NCBI GenBank assembly: GCA_900318855.1 | Contig: ONMG01000212.1 | Span: 1 to 16,466, forward strand | Reading direction: 5' to 3' | Length of the DNA: 16,466 bases | Source: an uncultured Prevotella sp. | Lineage (GTDB): Bacteria > Bacteroidota > Bacteroidia > Bacteroidales > Bacteroidaceae | Shown: in pieces, positions 1-5,635 of the stretch | Position numbering within the stretch: the first letter of the stretch is position 1 | Layout of the letters: each line of letters begins with the position of its first letter | The notes under the pieces: model-generated | Databases searched by the model: none | Seen by the model: the letters and a program-made list of their open reading frames with translations, nothing else | Told to the model about the DNA's origin: nothing | Program-made: the position numbers and the translations under genes

Positions 1-18
1 ACTTTGCGTTAGCGTTTG

Positions 19-26
19 CAAACATA
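19..26 (-). promoter_or_regulatory. possible leftward promoter, -7 element
   Basis: Read on the minus strand this is TATGTTTG, a match to the Bacteroidetes -7 consensus TAnnTTTG. The best upstream TTG on that strand lies about 24 nt away, longer than the usual 19-21, so the -33 part is weak. A perfect 10-bp palindrome, GTTTGCAAAC (14-23), overlaps it and could be an operator. It would drive a gene to the left of the window, which cannot be seen. Confidence 0.3.
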
Positions 27-99
27 GTAACTATAGGATTACCATTTAGTCAACCAAGCCTTTCCCCCCCAAAATTCATGGATTTTGCCCCGCCTGCCC

Positions 100-440
100 C
101 ACAGTGTTGACCTCCTATACCTGCCCCTGCATTGGACCATTCGTTACTACTAAAAGCGTTTTGTCTTGGTGTGGTGGGCAGCACTCTGCCCGGAGAAGTC
201 GGACAATGGATTAGCACGCTTCTTCGACAATAGAAGTGCTGACGGGGGATTGAGTGGCCGTCTTTGGCTACCGTGCCCTTTGGGTTACAAAGGCCTGCTA
301 TGCGCCTGCATCTCAAGCCTGATGGACGGCTTCCGTAAGTATCAACTTTGAGTCCTGGGATGCGGAGTCTGGCGCGCGGCCAATGGGTTCCCATGAAGGC
401 AGTCTGTTGCGGTGTGAAAAAGAACGGTGGAATCAAGTGC
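100..440. other. gene-free block rich in short hairpins (possible structured RNA or repeat remnant)
   Basis: No convincing gene lies between the left edge and ftsX. The open frames here (about 130 codons on minus, about 60 on plus) resemble no family I know and look like GC-rich chance frames. Local inverted repeats are unusually dense: GGGCAG/CTGCCC at 176-191 (loop CACT); AGCAC and TTCT pairing with AGAA and GTGCT at 213-240 with a two-base bulge; GACGG/CCGTC at 241-262; CCTTTG/CAAAGG at 277-293 (loop GGTTA); AAGCC/GGCTT at 315-332; ATGGG/CCCAT at 383-394. This suits a structured transcript or a degenerate repeat element. I recognise no known RNA family in it (not RNase P RNA, tmRNA, tRNA or a known riboswitch), and the strand is undetermined. 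A run of seven C lies just upstream at 64-70. Confidence 0.35.
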
Positions 441-491
441 AAATAAATAATAAATAATTCCGCTATCGGTGTGTTTTCCGTTGAATTCTAT

Positions 492-499
492 TATCTTTG
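492..499 (+). promoter_or_regulatory. probable promoter (-7 element) of the ftsX operon
   Basis: TATCTTTG is an exact match to the Bacteroidetes -7 consensus TAnnTTTG, in an AT-rich patch after the GC-rich block. No clean TTTG is found 19-21 nt upstream; TGTTTT at 472-477 is closer than expected. Transcription would begin near 506 and give a leader of about 100 nt before ftsX. Confidence 0.55.
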
Positions 500-530
500 C
501 AAGAAATTAGGCTAAGTGTGCCCTTTTGGC

Positions 531-554
531 GGCAGGCCTCGTTGGAGGGCTGCC
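531..554 (+). promoter_or_regulatory. hairpin in the ftsX leader
   Basis: GGCAGGCCTC (531-540) pairs with GAGGGCTGCC (545-554) around a GTTG loop, with one internal G-G mismatch. It lies inside the predicted ftsX 5' leader, about 55 nt before the start codon. No U-tract follows, so it is not an obvious terminator. A role in mRNA stability or translational control is possible but unproven. Confidence 0.35.
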
Positions 555-608
555 ATTGAAGTGCGTGCTTGCCGTAACCGATTTGCAAGATTTGTGTTAG
601 GTATTTAA

Positions 609-1487
609 ATGGGAAAGAATCGCAAGGCGGCCCGCAGTCATAGTGGTCTGCAGGTCATAACACTCTGCATAAGCACCAGCATGGTGCTTGTGCTGCTTGG
701 GCTAGTCGTGATGTCGGTAGGAACGGCTTACAATCTGGCCAACTCCATGCGAGAGAATGTGGTTGTGACGATGATGCTTCGGGAAGACATGACACCCTCG
801 GAAGCGCGTCAGCTCTGCACCGACCTGCGCAAGCGTCCTTACATCAGTTCACTCGAATTCATCAGTAAGGAGCAGGTGCTCAGAGAGCAGAGGCAAGCCT
901 TGGGAACCGACCCTTCGGAATTCATCGGGGGCAACCCTTACCAGCCCAGTGTGGAGCTTCATTTGAAGGCCGACTATGCCAACAACGACTCGCTGAGATG
1001 GATTTCCAGTGAGCTGCGGCAGTATCCCAAGGTGGGCGAGATAACCTATCCGCAGGACCTTATCAGCAAGATGAATAAGACGCTGAGTCAATTCAGCATC
1101 GTGCTGCTCGTTTTAGCTGTTCTGCTCACGTTCGTGAGTTTCTCGCTAGTCAACAACACCGTCAGGCTGGGCATCTACGCCCGCCGATTCTCCATTCACA
1201 CCATGAAGCTGGTAGGAGCTTCGTGGAGTTTCATCCGCAGGCCCTTTGTCCGCCAGGCCGTGAGCATTGGCATTATTGCAGCCGTGGCGGCCGACGCCGT
1301 CCTGGCAGCCTGCGTCTTTGGTCTGACCTACGACTTCCCCGATGTGTTCACGGTGCTCACCTGGCCTGTGCTCACGGTTACGGGAGTGAGTGTCATCCTC
1401 TTCGGCATCATCATCACGGCCCTCTGTGCCAGCATCTCAGTGAATAAGTTCCTGAAGATGAAGGCCGGTGACCTCTATAAGATTTAG
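609..1487 (+). CDS. ftsX: FtsX, ABC-transporter-like cell-division permease
   Basis: This is a 292-residue integral membrane protein with the FtsX layout. A short basic N-terminus leads into TM1 (about 16-40). A periplasmic domain follows (about 43-160, with the conserved SSLEFISKEQ region near 80-89). Three more membrane segments lie near 163-182, 215-240 and 252-275, and the NTVRLGIYARR and HTMKLVGAS blocks (183-204) mark the family. In known systems FtsX pairs with the ATPase FtsE and transmits ATP hydrolysis across the membrane to activate cell-wall amidases at the septum. No ftsE is next to it, which I understand is common in Bacteroidetes, where the two genes are often unlinked. It is the first gene of an operon that continues with DUF3098 and uppP. 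The start is the first ATG after the leader, with no Shine-Dalgarno, which is normal in this phylum. Confidence 0.93.
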   Translation: MGKNRKAARSHSGLQVITLCISTSMVLVLLGLVVMSVGTAYNLANSMRENVVVTMMLREDMTPSEARQLCTDLRKRPYISSLEFISKEQVLREQRQALGTDPSEFIGGNPYQPSVELHLKADYANNDSLRWISSELRQYPKVGEITYPQDLISKMNKTLSQFSIVLLVLAVLLTFVSFSLVNNTVRLGIYARRFSIHTMKLVGASWSFIRRPFVRQAVSIGIIAAVAADAVLAACVFGLTYDFPDVFTVLTWPVLTVTGVSVILFGIIITALCASISVNKFLKMKAGDLYKI

Positions 1488-1621
1488 TCATTTCTCCTAT
1501 ACCGTGGGCTGACGTGGATATATATAATTATAATAAGGTATATCCTCTTAGTTCCGGTCAGGCGCCCCTCGGGTGCAAAGGAGCATAAAGAATAAAGAAC
1601 TGTCAATCAAAATCAACATCA
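1488..1621 (+). other. 134-bp gap between ftsX and the DUF3098 gene
   Basis: This is the longest gap inside the operon. It is AT-rich in the middle and holds two weak inverted repeats: GGATATA/TATATCC (1516-1545) and GCGCCC/GGGTGC (1562-1576, one G-U pair). Neither is followed by a T-run, and no TAnnTTTG promoter is visible. Read-through from ftsX is the simplest reading. Confidence 0.35.
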
Positions 1622-1897
1622 ATGGACAAGAGAAATCTGGCTTTCGACAAGGTGAACTTCATCCTTCTGGCTGTCGGGATGCTTGTTGTCATCCTCGGCT
1701 TATTTCTTATGGCAGGGTCGGGCTCTGATGAGCATCACTACGACCCTTCAATCTTCAGCCCCATGCGCATCAAGGTGGCGCCGGTGATATGCTTCTTCGG
1801 CTTCATCTCCATCATTTATGCCGTTGTGCGCAAGCCTAAGGATAACGGTGACGACACCACTCGGAATACTCACCCTCAAGCCCCCGAAGCCGAATAA
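1622..1897 (+). CDS. DUF3098 family small membrane protein
   Basis: This is a 91-residue protein with two hydrophobic segments (about 12-32 and 50-70) joined by a short polar loop with DPSIFSPMRI (41-50), and a hydrophilic tail rich in Asp, Thr, Pro and Glu. The pattern, an F-x-K-x-N-(F/Y)-I-L-L start followed by an S-x-x-R-I-x-V-A-P turn before the second helix, matches DUF3098, a Bacteroidetes family of unknown function. Its conserved place between ftsX and uppP suggests a role in the envelope or in division, but that rests on context alone. The stop codon abuts the uppP start with no gap (TAA then ATG), so translational coupling is likely. Confidence 0.82.
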   Translation: MDKRNLAFDKVNFILLAVGMLVVILGLFLMAGSGSDEHHYDPSIFSPMRIKVAPVICFFGFISIIYAVVRKPKDNGDDTTRNTHPQAPEAE

Positions 1898-2773
1898 ATG
1901 ACCCTTCTTCAGACCATTATTATCGCCATCGTGGAGGGACTGACCGAGTTTCTCCCCGTATCGTCGACCGGCCACATGCTCATAGCAGAGAATCTGCTGG
2001 GCGTCGAGAACTCAGCTTTCGTGCGTGCCTTTACAGTCATCATCCAGTTCGGTGCCATTCTTTCTGTCGTGGTGCTTTACTGGAACCGCTTTTTCCGGCT
2101 CGATCACACGCCGGCACCCGCAGGCAGCACTTCATGGCAGAAGATAAAGCATAAGTGGAATTTCTACTGGCTGCTCATCGTGGCTTTCATCCCTACGGGT
2201 GTGATAGGCTTCGTGGTGAAGAAGAGCGGCATGATAGACTTCATGCTCACTCCCGAGAACGCCATCTGGATAGTGCCCGTGATGCTTGTCGTAGGTGGTG
2301 TGTTCATGCTTTTCTGCGACAGGATATTCAATAAGGGCAGCGAGGATAACAAGATTACAGAGCGCCGGGCCTTTAACATAGGTATCATCCAATGCTTCTC
2401 CATGATTCCTGGCACCAGTCGCAGTATGGCCACCATAGTGGGAGGCATGAGCCAGAAGCTCACGCGCCGTCGGGCTGCCGAATTCTCTTTCTTCCTCGCC
2501 GTGCCCACCATGGCTGCTGCTACGGGGCTCGACCTGCTGGAGCTCTTCATCGGTGACCATGCCGTCGGCACCACTTGGGCCACTTCCGACAACATTATGA
2601 TGCTTATCGTTGGAAGTGTCGTGGCCTTCATTGTGGCCCTGCTGGCCATGAAATGGTTTGTCGACTTCCTTTCCAAATACGGCTTCAAGTGGTTTGGTGT
2701 CTACCGTATCATCGTAGGAGCCTTCATCCTTATCTGGATGCTGACAGGTCACAGCATGGTGATGTTCGAGTAG
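1898..2773 (+). CDS. uppP: undecaprenyl-diphosphatase UppP (BacA)
   Basis: This polytopic inner-membrane enzyme removes one phosphate from undecaprenyl diphosphate, regenerating the carrier lipid for peptidoglycan and other cell-surface polymers. High dosage of the family gives bacitracin tolerance. Both catalytic signatures are present: EGLTEFLPVSSTGH near the N-terminus (Glu13, Glu17 and His26) and PGTSRS at 171-176 with the essential Ser174 and Arg175. At 291 residues it is slightly longer than E. coli UppP (273). The extra length is a hydrophilic loop around 68-86 between membrane segments. It begins directly at the stop of the DUF3098 gene and is followed after 3 bp by truB, so it is deep inside one transcript. 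Confidence 0.95.
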   Translation: MTLLQTIIIAIVEGLTEFLPVSSTGHMLIAENLLGVENSAFVRAFTVIIQFGAILSVVVLYWNRFFRLDHTPAPAGSTSWQKIKHKWNFYWLLIVAFIPTGVIGFVVKKSGMIDFMLTPENAIWIVPVMLVVGGVFMLFCDRIFNKGSEDNKITERRAFNIGIIQCFSMIPGTSRSMATIVGGMSQKLTRRRAAEFSFFLAVPTMAAATGLDLLELFIGDHAVGTTWATSDNIMMLIVGSVVAFIVALLAMKWFVDFLSKYGFKWFGVYRIIVGAFILIWMLTGHSMVMFE

Positions 2774-2776
2774 GCT

Positions 2777-3478
2777 ATGGATTTCTTCAAAGGCGAAATC
2801 ATTGCCATCGACAAGCCTTACCGCATGTCGAGCTTCGGTGCCTTGGCCCATATCCGCTATCTGCTTTCGCAGAAGTTGGGATGCAAGGTGAAAGTGGGGC
2901 ATGCCGGAACGCTCGACCCGCTGGCGACGGGCGTGCTGCTGCTCTGCACCGGGAGGGCTACAAAGCTCATCCCTGAGCTCCAGACCCATACTAAGGAGTA
3001 TGTGGCCGGACTGCAACTCGGGGCTACAACGGCCAGCTATGACCGGGAGCACACCGTGAACGCCACCTATCCTACGGAGCACATCACCGAGGAGCTGGTG
3101 AGGCAGAGGCTCCAGGCCTTTGTAGGCGACATCGAGCAGGTGCCGCCCACTTATAGTGCATGCAAGGTGGAGGGCACGCGCTCCTACATGCTCCGCCGGC
3201 AGGGCGAGGACGTGAGACTGCGGCCGAAGCACGTGAGAATCGACAGCATCGAACTGCTCGATTTCTCGGCCTCCGACATGAGGCTCACGCTCCATGTGAC
3301 CTGCGGCAAGGGCACTTATATCCGCGCCCTGGCCCGCGATGTGGGCCGTAGCCTGGGCAGCGGAGCCTTCCTCACCTCACTTCGACGGACGAGAGCAGGG
3401 GGATATACTGAGAACGACTGTATTAGTTTCGACCATTTCCAGGAATGGCTCGACCATCAAGAAATAGAAGGAGTTTAG
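2777..3478 (+). CDS. truB: tRNA pseudouridine(55) synthase TruB
   Basis: This cytoplasmic enzyme converts U55 in the T-loop of nearly all tRNAs to pseudouridine. The catalytic block GHAGTLDPLATGVL is at 41-54 with the nucleophile Asp47. VPPTYSACKVEG (the substrate-binding loop), GTYIRALARDVG and LTSLRRTRAG follow in the expected order. At 233 residues it ends after the catalytic domain and lacks the C-terminal PUA-like domain of the 314-residue E. coli protein, as is usual for Bacteroidetes TruB. It starts 3 bp after uppP and ends 4 bp before queA, so the two tRNA-modification genes are adjacent in the operon. Confidence 0.95.
   Translation: MDFFKGEIIAIDKPYRMSSFGALAHIRYLLSQKLGCKVKVGHAGTLDPLATGVLLLCTGRATKLIPELQTHTKEYVAGLQLGATTASYDREHTVNATYPTEHITEELVRQRLQAFVGDIEQVPPTYSACKVEGTRSYMLRRQGEDVRLRPKHVRIDSIELLDFSASDMRLTLHVTCGKGTYIRALARDVGRSLGSGAFLTSLRRTRAGGYTENDCISFDHFQEWLDHQEIEGV
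3468..3473 (+). promoter_or_regulatory. Shine-Dalgarno site for queA
   Basis: AAGGAG lies 9 nt before the queA ATG, overlapping the last codons of truB. A clear Shine-Dalgarno is rare in this phylum and in this window. It fixes the queA start at 3483. Confidence 0.6.
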
Positions 3479-3482
3479 AATA

Positions 3483-4649
3483 ATGAAGTTATCACAGTTC
3501 AAGTTTAAGCTGCCGCAAGAGCTTGTGGCGCTCTATCCGCACAGTGTCGTGCGCGAGTTCACCAGCAGCGACGGTACCAAGAACACGTTCCGCGTCACAC
3601 GCCGGGACGAATGCCGTCTCATGGTGCTTCATAAGGTATCACAACGTATCGAAATGTTCCGCAAGGACGACAAGGGCAACGCCATCGAAGGCGAATACCT
3701 GAACTTCCGCAATGTGTTGGACTATTTTGAAGATGGCGATACGTTCATCTTCAACGATACGAAGGTGTTCCCCGCCCGCCTCTATGGTACAAAGGAGAAG
3801 ACCGACGCTAAGATAGAGGTGTTCCTGCTCAGGGAGCTCAATGAGGAAATGCGTCTGTGGGACGTGCTTGTGGAGCCTGCCCGCAAGATTCGTATCGGCA
3901 ACAAGCTGTTCTTTGACGACAGTGGCACCATGGTGGCTGAGGTTATCGACAACACCACAAGCCGCGGCCGCACGCTGAGGTTCCTCTATGACTGTCCGCA
4001 TGATGAATTCAAGCGCGAGCTCTTCGCCTTGGGTGAGGCACCCCTGCCGAGGTATGTCATCGACAATCGTGAGAATCATCATGCCACTGCCGACGATATG
4101 GACGACTTCCAGTGCGTCTTTGCCCGCCATGAAGGCGCGGTCACTGCACCTGCCACTGGACTACACTTTAGTCGCGAGATGATGAAGATGATGGAAATCA
4201 TCGGCATCCATCCCGCCTTTATCACCCTCCATTGCGGTCTTGGTAACTTCCACGACATTGAAGTTGAGGACCTCACCAAGCACAAGATGGATTCAGAGCA
4301 GATGTTCGTCAATGCCGAGGCTTGCAAGGTGGTCAACACGGCTAAGGAAAGCGGTCATCACGTTTGTGCGGTTGGAGCCAGTGTCGTGAAGGCTACTGAG
4401 ACGGCCGTCGGTACGGATGGATTGCTCAAGGAGTACGAAGGATGGACCAATAAGTTCATCTTCCCGCCTTATGAATTCGGTCTGGCTGACTCCATGATTT
4501 GCAACTTCTATCACCCTTATTCCACCTTGCTGATGGAAACGGCTGCTTTCGGTGGTTACGACTCGGTGATGGAGGCCTACAACCTGGCTGTGAAAAACGG
4601 CTATAAGTTCGGTTGCTACGGCGATGCACTGCTCATTCTCAACGATTAA
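3483..4649 (+). CDS. queA: S-adenosylmethionine:tRNA ribosyltransferase-isomerase QueA
   Basis: QueA moves the ribosyl part of SAM onto 7-aminomethyl-7-deazaguanine in tRNA to make epoxyqueuosine, the penultimate step of queuosine synthesis at wobble position 34. The family blocks appear in order: FNDTKVFPARL (90-100), LGEAPLPRYV (183-192), EGAVTAPATGLHF (217-229), TLHCGLGNF (248-256), MDSEQ (269-273) and GWTNKFIFPPYEF (320-332). Several differ from the E. coli form, for example LHCGLGNF where many QueA have LHVGAGTF, and VGASVVKATET where VGTTSVRTLES is usual. At 388 residues it is longer than the usual 345-360, mainly through an N-terminal insertion around 25-75. I take these as lineage features rather than loss of function. 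Queuosine pathway partners are not in the window. Confidence 0.93.
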   Translation: MKLSQFKFKLPQELVALYPHSVVREFTSSDGTKNTFRVTRRDECRLMVLHKVSQRIEMFRKDDKGNAIEGEYLNFRNVLDYFEDGDTFIFNDTKVFPARLYGTKEKTDAKIEVFLLRELNEEMRLWDVLVEPARKIRIGNKLFFDDSGTMVAEVIDNTTSRGRTLRFLYDCPHDEFKRELFALGEAPLPRYVIDNRENHHATADDMDDFQCVFARHEGAVTAPATGLHFSREMMKMMEIIGIHPAFITLHCGLGNFHDIEVEDLTKHKMDSEQMFVNAEACKVVNTAKESGHHVCAVGASVVKATETAVGTDGLLKEYEGWTNKFIFPPYEFGLADSMICNFYHPYSTLLMETAAFGGYDSVMEAYNLAVKNGYKFGCYGDALLILND

Positions 4650-5091
4650 TCCTCCCTTAGGCCCGACCGGTCCTTTGCACAGAGCCTGCCTCGGGCTCGG
4701 CTCCAATCTGGGTGACCGCAGTGCAAACCTCCGTCAGGCTGTAAGTCTTATCGGTGAGAAAGTGGGCAAGGTGGAACGCTGTTCCTCGACTATCGACACT
4801 CAACCGTGGGGATTCCATTCCGAGCATCGTTTCCTCAATGCCTGTCTCGTAGTCGATACTCCGCTCAGTCCGCGTGAGCTCCTCGATGCTACTCAGCACA
4901 TTGAGCACTTGATGGGGCGCACGGAGAAAAGTGTGGCCGGAGTCTATCACGACCGCATTATCGATATTGACATCCTGCTCTATGATAACCTTCGGATTGA
5001 GGAGCCGGAACTGACCATCCCTCACCCAAGGATGCTGGAACGGGAATTCGTGACCCGTCCGCTCAGAGAATTGGGTATCCTTCAGGAATAA
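4624..5091 (+). CDS. folK: 2-amino-4-hydroxy-6-hydroxymethyldihydropteridine pyrophosphokinase FolK
   Basis: HPPK transfers pyrophosphate from ATP to 6-hydroxymethyl-7,8-dihydropterin in folate synthesis. Hallmarks are LGLGSNLGDR (23-32), TQPWGF (59-64), FLNACLV (70-76), the Mg-binding DRIIDIDILLYD (110-121, with Asp114 and Asp116) and IPHPRMLEREFV (132-143). Starting at ATG 4624 gives 155 residues and a 26-bp overlap with queA. The family normally begins only 5-9 residues before the GSNLGDR block, so the in-frame TTG at 4675 (protein M-H-R-A-C-L-G-L-G) is a real alternative and would remove the overlap. Neither start has a Shine-Dalgarno. It is the last gene of the operon and is followed by the hairpin at 5123-5154. 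Confidence 0.92.
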   Translation: MHCSFSTINPPLGPTGPLHRACLGLGSNLGDRSANLRQAVSLIGEKVGKVERCSSTIDTQPWGFHSEHRFLNACLVVDTPLSPRELLDATQHIEHLMGRTEKSVAGVYHDRIIDIDILLYDNLRIEEPELTIPHPRMLEREFVTRPLRELGILQE

Positions 5092-5122
5092 GCACGCACC
5101 AAGAAAGGAATAAAGCAAAAGA

Positions 5123-5154
5123 AAAGCCACGGCATCTTGCGATGCTGTGGCTTT
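5123..5154. terminator. bidirectional terminator between folK and rpsO
   Basis: A 14-bp stem with one G-U pair (AAAGCCACGGCATC with GATGCTGTGGCTTT) closes on a TTGC loop. A-rich sequence lies on the left and T-rich TTTCTTTGCTT on the right, so both directions have a U-containing tail. The gene arrangement is convergent (folK plus, rpsO minus). The pairing can be extended outward with bulges to about 5113-5162. Confidence 0.8.
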
Positions 5155-5181
5155 CTTTGCTTAAGCAATAAGCTTTCCCGA

Positions 5182-5451
5182 TTACTTGCGCAGGCCCAAT
5201 GCCTTCACAATGTTACGATAGCGCTCGATGTCGCGGTCGTAGAGGTAGTCGAGAAGTGCGCGGCGTTTTCCTACGAGCTGTGTCAGTGCACGCTGTGTAG
5301 TATAATCTTTACGGTTGCGCTTCAGGTGCTCCGTCAAATGGGAAATACGGTAGGAGAACAATGCTATCTGACTCTCTGCGGAGCCGGTATCAGAGTTTGA
5401 CTTCCCGTATTGTCCAAAGATTTCTGCTTTCTTTGCTTTGTCCAAATACAT
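5182..5451 (-). CDS. rpsO: 30S ribosomal protein S15 (uS15)
   Basis: This is an 89-residue protein, the standard length for S15, which binds 16S rRNA in the platform of the small subunit and acts early in its assembly. Matching blocks are SDTGSAESQIALFSYRI (20-36), LTEHLKRNRKDY (39-50), LVGKRRALLDYL (59-70) and ERYRNIVKALGLR (76-88). It is a single gene on the minus strand, pointing against the folK operon and divergent from typA. The promoter below gives a leader of only about 30 nt, too short for the pseudoknot regulation known from E. coli rpsO. Confidence 0.97.
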   Translation of the reverse strand: MYLDKAKKAEIFGQYGKSNSDTGSAESQIALFSYRISHLTEHLKRNRKDYTTQRALTQLVGKRRALLDYLYDRDIERYRNIVKALGLRK

Positions 5452-5489
5452 AGCTGATGTTATTAATGTGTAATATTAAAATGCGAGTG

Positions 5490-5521
5490 CAAAGGTACAA
5501 CTTTTCCGTCGTTGGGGCAAA
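5490..5521 (-). promoter_or_regulatory. rpsO promoter
   Basis: On the minus strand, TTTG (5521-5518) is followed after exactly 20 nt by TACCTTTG (5497-5490), matching both Bacteroidetes boxes at the preferred spacing. Transcription should begin near 5483, about 30 nt before the rpsO ATG. Confidence 0.8.
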
Positions 5522-5539
5522 CATTCCCGATATTTTTTG

Positions 5540-5547
5540 TAATTTTG
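5540..5547 (+). promoter_or_regulatory. probable typA promoter, -7 element
   Basis: TAATTTTG matches TAnnTTTG on the plus strand, giving a start near 5554 and a leader of about 80 nt before the typA ATG at 5636. No good -33 box is present (nearest TTG at 5512-5514, spacing 25). It lies about 20 bp from the rpsO -33 box, so the two promoters share one short region and may compete. Confidence 0.5.
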
Positions 5548-5635
5548 CAGGCAGAATTCAGAGATGCCGCAAGTAAGCGTTTGTGGCAGGGTCTTATTCT
5601 TTATTGCAAGAATAGCTTTATTTTGTTATAAAACA

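Noticed and set aside
277..400. tRNA or tmRNA in the hairpin-rich block
   Set aside because: There is no T-loop GTTCRANNC, no acceptor-stem pairing and no CCA end in a cloverleaf arrangement.
50..442. 130-codon minus-strand open frame (and a 61-codon plus-strand frame inside it)
   Set aside because: No recognisable domain, composition rich in Arg, Gly, Pro and Cys as expected from chance GC-rich frames, and it overlaps the hairpin-dense block. I keep the region as a structural observation only.
2132..3295. 387-codon open frame antisense to uppP and truB
   Set aside because: The plus strand encodes two well-recognised enzymes with intact motifs. The antisense product is His-rich and family-less, a shadow of codon bias.
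5564..5635. 24-residue N-terminal extension of TypA
   Set aside because: The family starts at MQDIRNIAVIAHVDHG, and the extension begins only about 10 nt after the predicted transcription start and matches nothing.
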